DNA of 64,000 nt from an uncultured Bacteroidales bacterium. GTDB taxonomy: Bacteria > Bacteroidota > Bacteroidia > Bacteroidales > Bacteroidaceae. Position 1 is the stretch's first letter. Each line of letters starts with the position of its first letter. Of this stretch, positions 35,055-42,328 are shown piece after piece. The notes below the pieces were generated by a model that was not told the origin of the DNA, searched no databases, and worked only from the letters and a program-made list of their open reading frames with translations. The position numbers were made by a program, and so were the translations under genes. Where the stretch lies: positions 1 through 64,000 of the forward strand of contig CADAGO010000002.1 of assembly GCA_902787555.1 (NCBI GenBank), in the 5' to 3' direction.

Positions 35055-35262
35055 GGTGAAATGGTGAAATGGTGAAATGGTGAAACGGTGATTTTGAACT
35101 TTTCCGATTCGTCATTTTTCTTCAATTATGCAAAGCTAAAGTATATATATTATATATATTTTATATATATAATATATATACTTTAGAACATTGTAATCCC
35201 GACTTTGCAATCACACAAAAAAATATGATTTCACCATTTCACCATTTCACCATTTCACCATT
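35055..35262. repeat. Octamer inverted repeat around an AT palindrome
   Basis: GGTGAAAT occurs three times plus two variants in 8-bp register (35055-35094). Its reverse complement ATTTCACC occurs four times perfectly (35228-35259). Between them lies a palindrome with 24-bp arms and a TTT loop (35136-35186), made of CTAAAG then alternating TA. The whole stretch can fold back on itself. Confidence 0.85.
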
Positions 35263-35289
35263 TTTCATTGTCACGTCCCCAGAATTTCG

Positions 35290-35297
35290 TACCTTTG
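35290..35297 (+). promoter_or_regulatory. Orphan -7 box
   Basis: TACCTTTG with a TTG about 19 bp upstream (35268). No plus-strand gene follows before the antisense purM gene, so a short RNA covering roughly 35304 to 35400 is possible. Confidence 0.45.
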
Positions 35298-35466
35298 TAG
35301 TGTCAAAACAGCGGGAAAAGTGCCGGAGTGCCGAGCATACACCGAGCAAGTACTGAGCATACGAAGAAGCCCTCAGGCCCTTTGTGCTTCCTTCGGGAGG
35401 ATAAACCTACCGCCGTCGCAATTACTGTGATGCCTTGGGTGTAGGACTGGGGGTGGGAGGTGAAGG

Positions 35467-35548
35467 GCGGTCCTGTTTCGCTATGATGTTATGGCGGGAT
35501 AACGTTATGACGTTATGACGGAATAGCGGGATAACGGAATAACGGGAT
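35467..35548 (+). repeat. Dispersed intergenic element, copy 3
   Basis: GCGGTCCTGTTTCGCTATGA, then CGTTATGA twice and GGATAACG, GAATAACG units. Same order as copies 1 and 2, ending just before the short CTAACTTCT repeat and the purM stop. Confidence 0.6.
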
Positions 35549-35575
35549 CTAACTTCTCTAACTTCTATTATTCTA

Positions 35576-36742
35576 TTAATAATTAAAGGTGCCGTATTCG
35601 CTCTGGATGGTGAGGCTGCGAGGTCCTTCTTCGATGTGGCCGATGATCTGTGCATCGATATTGAAGGAACGTGAGATGTTGATGACTTGCTGTGCGTCCT
35701 CGGGCGCGAGGTACACTTCGAGTCTATGTCCCATGTTGAATACTTTGTACATCTCTGCCCAGTCGGTGTGGCTCTCTTCGTGAATGGTGCGGAAGAGTGG
35801 GGGCACGGGGAACATATTGTCTTTGATGACGCGGCAGTTGTCGCCCACGAAGTGGAGCACCTTGGTCTGTGCGCCTCCTGTGCAGTGTACCATGCCGTGA
35901 ATGTTGGGACGGAGCTCGTCGAGCAGCTTCTTCACGACGGGGGCATAGGTACGTGTGGGTGAGAGGACCAGCTGTCCTGCATTGACGGGTGAACCGTCGA
36001 TAGGGTCGGTCAGCTTGTAATGACCGCTATACACCAACTCTTCGGGTACTGCGTGGTCGTAGCTCTCGGGGTAGTGTTGTGCGAGGTATTTGGCAAATAC
36101 GTCGTGACGTGCGGAGGTGAGTCCGTTGCTGCCCATACCGCCGTTGTAGCGCTGCTCGTAGGTGGCTTGGCCTGTGGACGACAGTCCTACGATAACGTCG
36201 CCTGGACGGATGTTTGCATTGTTGATTACATCGGCGCGACGCATACGGCATGTGACGGTACTATCGACGATGATGGTGCGCACGAGATCGCCTACATCGG
36301 CTGTCTCGCCTCCTGTGCCATAGATGCCGATTCCCATCTCACGGAGTTCTGCCATCAGTTCATCGGTTCCGTTGATGATGGCCGATATGACTTCGCCTGG
36401 GATGAGCATCTTGTTGCGCCCGATGGTAGAGCTGACGAGGATATTATCGACAGCACCCACGCAGAGCAGGTCGTCGGTATTCATGATGAGGGCATCTTGT
36501 GCGATACCTTTCCATACGGAGAGGTCGCCTGTCTCGCGCCAATACATGTAGGCAAGGCTTGACTTGGTGCCTGCCCCGTCGGCATGCATGATGTTACAGT
36601 ACTCGGGATCACCGCCGAGGATGTCGGGGATAATCTTACAGAATGCTTGGGGGAAGATACCCTTGTCGATGTTCTTGATGGCGTTGTGCACATCTTCTTT
36701 TGCGGCACTTACGCCGCGCATCATATAACGTTGGTTGTCCAT
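35576..36742 (-). CDS. purM: Phosphoribosylformylglycinamidine cyclo-ligase (AIR synthase)
   Basis: A 388-residue enzyme of the PurM/ThiL fold that closes the imidazole ring in purine synthesis using ATP. Conserved blocks are HADGAGTKSSLAYMY near the N-terminus, DALIMNTDDLLCVGA, GGETADVGDL, GDVIVGLSSTGQATYE, and VHCTGGAQTK near the C-terminus. This longer form (about 390 rather than 345 residues) is usual in Bacteroidales. It starts 3 bp after the DUF486 gene, so the two share a transcript. Confidence 0.94.
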   Translation of the reverse strand: MDNQRYMMRGVSAAKEDVHNAIKNIDKGIFPQAFCKIIPDILGGDPEYCNIMHADGAGTKSSLAYMYWRETGDLSVWKGIAQDALIMNTDDLLCVGAVDNILVSSTIGRNKMLIPGEVISAIINGTDELMAELREMGIGIYGTGGETADVGDLVRTIIVDSTVTCRMRRADVINNANIRPGDVIVGLSSTGQATYEQRYNGGMGSNGLTSARHDVFAKYLAQHYPESYDHAVPEELVYSGHYKLTDPIDGSPVNAGQLVLSPTRTYAPVVKKLLDELRPNIHGMVHCTGGAQTKVLHFVGDNCRVIKDNMFPVPPLFRTIHEESHTDWAEMYKVFNMGHRLEVYLAPEDAQQVINISRSFNIDAQIIGHIEEGPRSLTIQSEYGTFNY

Positions 36743-36745
36743 AAT

Positions 36746-37114
36746 CTATTTGTAAAATACGAAACAAACTGCTGCGATGAGGCAGATGAAGGCGGCTACG
36801 TGGTTCCAGTGGAGCTGCTGTCCCTGGAAGCACATCATAGCGATGACGGTAAATACACTGATGGAGATGACCTCTTGGATGACTTTCAGCTGCATGAGGT
36901 TGAACGGACCGCCTGTGATGTCCGACCCTATGTTGTTGGCTGGGATGAGGAAGCAGTATTCCACACCTGCGATGAGCCACGAAAGGAGGATGATCTTGGG
37001 CATGGACCATCCGTCGGAGATGTGACGCTGCTTCATCAGCAGGTTGCCATACCAGGCGAATGTCATGAAAGTGTTTGAGCAAATCAACAGCAGTATTGTG
37101 TATAATCCTTTCAT
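36746..37114 (-). CDS. DMT family protein (DUF486)
   Basis: A 122-residue inner membrane protein with four hydrophobic helices, of the DUF486 family, close to small multidrug-type carriers. Characteristic pieces are FMTFAWYGNL and AGVEYCFLIPANNIG. Function is unknown. It is the first gene before purM and has a -7 box at 37162-37169. Confidence 0.92.
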   Translation of the reverse strand: MKGLYTILLLICSNTFMTFAWYGNLLMKQRHISDGWSMPKIILLSWLIAGVEYCFLIPANNIGSDITGGPFNLMQLKVIQEVISISVFTVIAMMCFQGQQLHWNHVAAFICLIAAVCFVFYK

Positions 37115-37161
37115 CTCGTTCTTTCTGTTTGTTTCGTTGTGGTTTTTACGTTTTCAATTTG

Positions 37162-37169
37162 CAAAGTTA
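37162..37169 (-). promoter_or_regulatory. -7 box of the DUF486-purM operon
   Basis: TAACTTTG on the minus strand, 48 bases before the start. It is divergent from the nadC promoter 75 bp away. Confidence 0.65.
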
Positions 37170-37244
37170 GTGCTTTTTTTGCAATTTATCGCTCGAAATG
37201 GTATTTTTCTTACCTCTTAACTCCTAATTCTTAATTAAATGTCG

Positions 37245-37252
37245 TATATTTG
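37245..37252 (+). promoter_or_regulatory. -7 box of nadC
   Basis: TATATTTG, 30 bases before the nadC start. Confidence 0.65.
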
Positions 37253-37281
37253 CAAAGAAAATAAATAAACAACGCGTAAAT

Positions 37282-38151
37282 ATGCTATCAGTAGAAGAAC
37301 TCAACGACCGATTGATTGACCTCGCCTTTGCTGAAGATATAGGTGACGGCGACCACACCACGCTTTGCTGCATTCCTGCGGATGCAGTGAGTGAATCGAA
37401 GCTCCTGATCAAGGAGGAGGGTATCTTTGCCGGCGAGCAGATTGCCAAGCAGGTGTTCCATCGGTTCGACCCCACGATGGAGGTTGAGGTGTACATCCAC
37501 GATGGTGCGCACGTGAAGCCAGGCGATATCGTGATGAGTGTGAAAGGCAGGATTCAAAGTCTGTTGCAGACGGAGCGTCTGATGCTCAACATCTTGCAGC
37601 GTATGAGCGGTATTGCTACCATGACGAACAAGTATGTGAAGCGGCTGGAAGGAACGAAGACCCGCATACTCGACACCCGCAAGACCACTCCAGGCATGCG
37701 TATGCTGGAGAAGGAGGCGGTGAAGATAGGTGGGGGTGTGAACCATCGCATCGGACTGTTCGACATGATTCTGCTGAAAGACAACCATATCGACTTCGCA
37801 GGCGGAATAGAGAATGCAATCACTCGCTGCCATCAGTACCTGCAGGAGAAGGGCAAGCAGCTGAAGATAGAGATAGAGGTGCGCGGGTTTGACGAGCTGA
37901 ACGAGGTGCTCCGTGTGGGTGGAGTGGACCGCATTATGCTCGACAACTTCACGCCTGAACAGACCCGCAAGGCTGTGGAACTGATTGGAGGGAAGTACGA
38001 GACGGAATCGTCGGGCGGTATCACCTACGACACCATCCGCGACTATGCGGAGTGTGGGGTGGACTTTATCAGCGTGGGTGCTTTGACCCACTCGGTGAAG
38101 GGACTCGACATGAGTTTCAAGGCTGTGGATTCAAGCAAATTGAAAATATAG
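37282..38151 (+). CDS. nadC: Nicotinate-nucleotide pyrophosphorylase (carboxylating)
   Basis: A 289-residue enzyme that makes nicotinate mononucleotide from quinolinate and PRPP in NAD synthesis. Family blocks: EDIGDGDHTT near the N-terminus, RMSGIATMT, ILDTRKTTPGMR (phosphoribosyl-binding Arg and Lys), KDNHIDFAGG, IEIEVRGFDEL, and MLDNFTPEQ. Length is normal. nadA and nadB are not adjacent. Confidence 0.96.
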   Translation: MLSVEELNDRLIDLAFAEDIGDGDHTTLCCIPADAVSESKLLIKEEGIFAGEQIAKQVFHRFDPTMEVEVYIHDGAHVKPGDIVMSVKGRIQSLLQTERLMLNILQRMSGIATMTNKYVKRLEGTKTRILDTRKTTPGMRMLEKEAVKIGGGVNHRIGLFDMILLKDNHIDFAGGIENAITRCHQYLQEKGKQLKIEIEVRGFDELNEVLRVGGVDRIMLDNFTPEQTRKAVELIGGKYETESSGGITYDTIRDYAECGVDFISVGALTHSVKGLDMSFKAVDSSKLKI

Positions 38152-38202
38152 TTTTTTTTTAATACCTAATTAATTTATCCATTTATTAAAATCTTAACAA
38201 TT

Positions 38203-38841
38203 ATGAAAGTAATGAAATCAATTTTGACAGTGCTCATCGCATTGTTCGCAGTAACAGCAAACGCACAGACAGCAAGTGCATTGGTAGCTAAGTACAAGGG
38301 TCAGGACGGCGTGAAGTCTGAAGATATGATGGCCGACGTGAAGCGTATGGTCGATATGTTTGCACAGATGCCTGCTCAGGGTGGTGGCGGAATGCCAGGC
38401 ATGCCTGATATGAGTGAGATGTCTAAGTCGCTCAAGAGCATCAAGACCTACACTGTGCTCACTCCAAATGCTGATAAGGTGGCTGCAATCAAGGCCGACA
38501 TCGAAGCCATGAAGGACTATAAGAGCCTCATTGAGTTCGTACAGACCGACGGAGGTGGCGGTATGGGTGGCTTTGCGATGCCAGAACCCAAAGTAGGTGC
38601 TGATGGTGTTCGTCGTCTGCAGCTTCCTAATATGTTCCAGCAGCAGGGCGGCTCTATGCAGGCTTATGCAAAGGTAACAGACAACAAGTTCAACGAGGTT
38701 ATCTTCTTCACAACCGGTCAGCAGAACGCACTGTCGTATGTGGAGGCAGCCGACCTTACAGTTGACAACCTCATGATGATTATGATGATTCCGATGATGC
38801 GCAACATGGGACAAGGTGGCGGATTCGGAGGAGGATTCTAA
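38203..38841 (+). CDS. DUF4252-like secreted protein
   Basis: A 212-residue protein with a signal peptide (ending ANA-Q). It has low-complexity Gly/Met stretches at about 59-70 and 118-127 and at the C-terminus (GQGGGFGGGF). The layout (an early AKYKGQDGVKSEDM, a middle strand KTYTVLTPN, a late YAKVTDNKFNEVIFFTTG) resembles DUF4252. I place it there with moderate confidence. No function is known. nadC lies 51 bp upstream and a C69 dipeptidase 51 bp downstream. Confidence 0.65.
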   Translation: MKVMKSILTVLIALFAVTANAQTASALVAKYKGQDGVKSEDMMADVKRMVDMFAQMPAQGGGGMPGMPDMSEMSKSLKSIKTYTVLTPNADKVAAIKADIEAMKDYKSLIEFVQTDGGGGMGGFAMPEPKVGADGVRRLQLPNMFQQQGGSMQAYAKVTDNKFNEVIFFTTGQQNALSYVEAADLTVDNLMMIMMIPMMRNMGQGGGFGGGF

Positions 38842-38892
38842 TGCGATGCATCATTGATCGTGCATACATATTAATAATAGTAATAGTAATTA

Positions 38893-40548
38893 ATGAAAAG
38901 AAACATTCTTCTGACAGCATTGGCAATTGTGGGTATGCAGTTGCCAATGCTCCATTCTGTAGCTTGTACGAATCTCATCGTCGGTAAGAAAGCATCGACT
39001 GACGGGAGCGTGATTGTAAGCTACAATGCCGACTCCTACGGCATGTACGGTAATATGTACCGTCATATAGGAGGCACTCACCAAGCAGGTGAGATGCGTA
39101 AGATTTATGAGTGGGATACCAACAAGTATCTGGGCGAGATTCCTCAGGCTGCCCGTACGTATAACGTAGTGGGACAGATGAACGAAAATCAGGTAAGCAT
39201 CTGCGAAACCACATTTGGCGGACGTGAAGAGGTGGTCGACCCAAAGGGTATTATCGACTACGGAAGCCTTATCTACATCGGACTGGAGCGTTCGCGCACA
39301 GCTCGTGAGGCCATCCAGGTGATGACCGACCTCGTGGCGAAGTACGGCTACTGCAGTGAGGGCGAGACCTTCACGATTGCCGACAAGAACGAGGTGTGGG
39401 TGATGGAAATGGTAGGTATGGGACCCGGTTCGCAGAATGCTGCATGGGTGGCTGTACGTGTTCCCGACGACTGTATCTGTGCACATGCCAACCAAAGCCG
39501 TATCACGCGCTATTTCCAACTTTTCCCAAAGCAGGATGTCCTCTATAATAAAGATAATGTGAAGTTTGCACGCGAGAAGGGCTATTTCGACGGCAAGGAT
39601 GCTGATTTCAGTTTCCGCGATGCATTCAATCCGCTCGACTTCAGCGGCATCCGCTATTGTGATGCTCGTGCCTGGAGTTTCTTCAATCATCATGTCAGCG
39701 GAATGGACAAATATCTGCCTTACCTCAACGGTGAGGACCTGAAGGGCGAGATGCCGCTCTATATGAAGCCTGATCATTTGGTTTCTGTAGCCGATGTGAA
39801 GAACGGCATGCGTGACCATTATGAGGGAACAGCTCTCGATATCACGAAGGACCTCGGAGCGGGTGCCTATACGATGCCATACCGTCCAAGTCCGCTGAGC
39901 TTCAAGGTGGACGATCAGGAGTATTTCAACGAACGTCCGACCAGTACTCAGCAGACAGGTTTCACCTTCGTGGGACAGATGCGCAGTTGGTTACCCGATG
40001 CTGTCGGAGGTATTGTGTGGTGGGGTAACGATGATGCGAATATGGTGCCCTACACACCTGTTTATTGTGGTGTGAGCGACATTCCACAGTGCTATGAGCG
40101 CATTGCTGGCGAGCAGGACGAACTGGTCTTCTCATGGAAATCAGCATTCTGGATGCAGAACACGGTGAGCAACATGGTTTATCCATATTATAGCAAGATG
40201 TATCCCGACTTGCGTAAGGCAATCGATGAACTCGAAACGGCTTACGTGAAGGAGATTACGAATATCGACGCGGAGGGTAAGAAGCTGTGCGAAAGTCAGC
40301 CGACAGCCGTAGGTCGCTATCTTGCCAATTATAGCAACCGTGCAGCCGACCAGATGATGGAGCGTTGGGAAGTGCTGTTCCGCTACCTCGTAGTGAAACA
40401 TAACGATATGGTTGTGAAGCGTGAGAAGGACGGGCAGTTTGAGCGTACACCTGACGGATATGCTGCTCCGACCGTACGTCCTGGCTATCCTGCTGAGTTC
40501 GGCAAGCGAATCGTAAAAGAGACCGGTAACCGATATAAGATGAAGTAA
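38893..40548 (+). CDS. Secreted C69 family dipeptidase
   Basis: A 551-residue N-terminal-nucleophile hydrolase. After a signal peptide the mature enzyme should begin at Cys in ACTNLIVGKKASTDGS, the catalytic residue of the U34/C69 family. Other family blocks are TFTIADKNEVWVMEMVG and CICAHANQSRI. It hydrolyses dipeptides in the periplasm or outside. Length is normal for the Bacteroidales form. Confidence 0.92.
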   Translation: MKRNILLTALAIVGMQLPMLHSVACTNLIVGKKASTDGSVIVSYNADSYGMYGNMYRHIGGTHQAGEMRKIYEWDTNKYLGEIPQAARTYNVVGQMNENQVSICETTFGGREEVVDPKGIIDYGSLIYIGLERSRTAREAIQVMTDLVAKYGYCSEGETFTIADKNEVWVMEMVGMGPGSQNAAWVAVRVPDDCICAHANQSRITRYFQLFPKQDVLYNKDNVKFAREKGYFDGKDADFSFRDAFNPLDFSGIRYCDARAWSFFNHHVSGMDKYLPYLNGEDLKGEMPLYMKPDHLVSVADVKNGMRDHYEGTALDITKDLGAGAYTMPYRPSPLSFKVDDQEYFNERPTSTQQTGFTFVGQMRSWLPDAVGGIVWWGNDDANMVPYTPVYCGVSDIPQCYERIAGEQDELVFSWKSAFWMQNTVSNMVYPYYSKMYPDLRKAIDELETAYVKEITNIDAEGKKLCESQPTAVGRYLANYSNRAADQMMERWEVLFRYLVVKHNDMVVKREKDGQFERTPDGYAAPTVRPGYPAEFGKRIVKETGNRYKMK

Positions 40549-40620
40549 AAGCCCCTTTGCTCCCTTGGTTGGGAGTAATGGTTATAGGTTATTAGTTATA
40601 GGTTATAGAACCCTCTCTGA

Positions 40621-40639
40621 CTCCCCCTTAAAGGGGGAG
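40621..40639. terminator. C/G-rich hairpin between the two peptidase genes
   Basis: CTCCCCCTT and AAGGGGGAG flank a single A. There is no T run, so termination is uncertain. The bases just before it (40579-40609) repeat GGTTATAG-type units. Confidence 0.4.
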
Positions 40640-40668
40640 GAGTAAGGGGTATGGATTATTGTGATAAC

Positions 40669-42165
40669 ATGAATAGAAGATTGAGTGTTCTTTTGATGGT
40701 GGTCAGTCTGACGCTTTCTTTGGCGGGACAGACTGTTGTGAGCGAGGCGTATGGAGATATGCCTCGTGGTTGTCGTCGAGACCTATTGTTGAGACAGCGT
40801 AAGGCTGTGAAGGTGCGTCGTGTTCCTGGTGCTAATCGTACGGTGGAGGCTTTCAAGGGGAATCGCCGTCAACTGGTGGTACTTGCTGCTTTTGCTGACC
40901 TGAAGTTCCGGCAGCAAGACCCGTTGCCTGTGTGGAACCGTATCTTCAACGAGGTGGGCTATCAAGAGGGTAGTTATGTGGGTTCGGTTCACGATTATTT
41001 CTATGATCAGAGCTATCATCAGTTCGACCTCGCTTTTGACCTCTATTATGTAGAAGTGCCCGGAAATCGTGTGAAGTATAGGAGTACACAATCAGACGAT
41101 GAGAACTCCAAATATCTCATCTATGATATTGTGGACGAGCTGATTACGCGTAATATCGACTGGAGTCAATACGATTGGAACGAAGACGGCGAAATCGATC
41201 AACTCCTTGTCATCTATGCAGGAAAGGGAATGAATGTAGATGGTGATGCGAATAGTATCTGGCCTCATCAGTGGTGGCTCAGCGAACACGAAGACTGTCA
41301 ACCCCGTACGGTCAACAGTGGAGACGCTTCCTATCTGATAGATTCCTATTGTGTTGTGATGGAAACATCAGAATCTTCTACTGTCAAGACTGCGTTTGGC
41401 ACACTCTGTCATGAATATAGCCATTGTTTCGGTCTGCCCGATTTCTATGCATCAAGTAGTGTTTTGGGTGCCTGGGATATAATGGACTATGGATGTTACA
41501 ACGAAAAGAGCTTTTGTCCTTGCGCCTATTCGGCTTCGGAGCGCATGTTCATGGGGTGGCTCACTCCTACAGAACTTCTGAGGAAGACTTCTGTGAGCGG
41601 TATGCAATCCTTGGACAGGGTGCCTGAAGCATATCTTGTTCGCAACGACGGATGGACTGACGAATACTACATCCTTGAAAACCGTCAGCAAGTAGGATGG
41701 GATGTAGGTCTTCCTGGTAGCGGGCTTATGATTTTTCATGTAGATTTTAATGCAGATGAATGGCTGTCAGGATTCCCGAATGAGGATGAAAAACAACGAC
41801 ACTATCGTATCATTCCTGCAAATAACAAGATGTCTTCATCAATTACGTATAACCTTCAAGGGTGGGGCTATCCCTACACGAATGGTGATCAGGTAAACAA
41901 CGCCCTAACCAATCTCACCCTCCCTGTCGCCAAGGTGAATCATAAAAATACTGATGGTTCGTTCTTTATGTCTAAACCTATCACCAACATATCTGTCACG
42001 GATGGTCTTGCCAGCTTTGACTTTTTTGCTGATGAAACTGGGATTGACGAAATCAGCTGGAAGACGGAAGGTGTCAGGAATGTTTTCAACCTGCAGGGAC
42101 AGCATCTTTCTGTGCCGTCTAAGGGACTTCATATCGTAGATGGGCAGAAGGTCTGGGTGAAATAA
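40669..42165 (+). CDS. Secreted M6 family metalloprotease
   Basis: A 498-residue protease with a signal peptide (MNRRLSVLLMVVSLTLSLA). The zinc site is HEYSHCFGLPDFY (HExxHxxGxxD) near residue 250. The protein ends with a short beta tail (FNLQGQHLSVPSKGLHIV) of the type found on secreted Prevotella proteins, likely a sorting or anchoring signal. The start at 40669 puts the signal peptide in place; an ATG six codons earlier is less likely. M6 proteases of this kind cleave host or dietary proteins. Confidence 0.9.
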   Translation: MNRRLSVLLMVVSLTLSLAGQTVVSEAYGDMPRGCRRDLLLRQRKAVKVRRVPGANRTVEAFKGNRRQLVVLAAFADLKFRQQDPLPVWNRIFNEVGYQEGSYVGSVHDYFYDQSYHQFDLAFDLYYVEVPGNRVKYRSTQSDDENSKYLIYDIVDELITRNIDWSQYDWNEDGEIDQLLVIYAGKGMNVDGDANSIWPHQWWLSEHEDCQPRTVNSGDASYLIDSYCVVMETSESSTVKTAFGTLCHEYSHCFGLPDFYASSSVLGAWDIMDYGCYNEKSFCPCAYSASERMFMGWLTPTELLRKTSVSGMQSLDRVPEAYLVRNDGWTDEYYILENRQQVGWDVGLPGSGLMIFHVDFNADEWLSGFPNEDEKQRHYRIIPANNKMSSSITYNLQGWGYPYTNGDQVNNALTNLTLPVAKVNHKNTDGSFFMSKPITNISVTDGLASFDFFADETGIDEISWKTEGVRNVFNLQGQHLSVPSKGLHIVDGQKVWVK

Positions 42166-42265
42166 TGATTCCCCGTTGAAGAGACAATTGGTATTAAACA
42201 ATGTGAAAATTGCAGGATGATTGTATAAAAATGCAATTTATCTGTTCGGATTCAAATTTATTTAT

Positions 42266-42273
42266 TAAATTTG
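42266..42273 (+). promoter_or_regulatory. -7 box of the PBP1A gene
   Basis: TAAATTTG, 56 bases before the start codon, with TTCG about 18 bp upstream as a weak -33. Confidence 0.6.
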
Positions 42274-42328
42274 CACGATTTTTGAATAGTGATTAGTCTT
42301 TAATTAGGTAATAGGTTAATTAGGAATA

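Larger units (their letters stand above)
34614..35575. other. 960-bp non-coding region rich in repeats
   Basis: No gene is supported here. Contents in order: terminator (34640-34668), dispersed element copy 2 (34748-34809), hairpin-plus-tail module (34849-34907), direct octamers (35055-35094), a long AT palindrome (35136-35186) with a second tail, inverted octamers (35228-35262), an orphan promoter (35290-35297), and dispersed element copy 3 (35467-35548). Confidence 0.75.

Noticed and set aside
40579-40609. GGTTATAGGTTATTAG-type repeats between two peptidase genes
   Set aside because: Short, low-complexity and without register to the helical arrays. Reported only as part of the intergenic hairpin entry.
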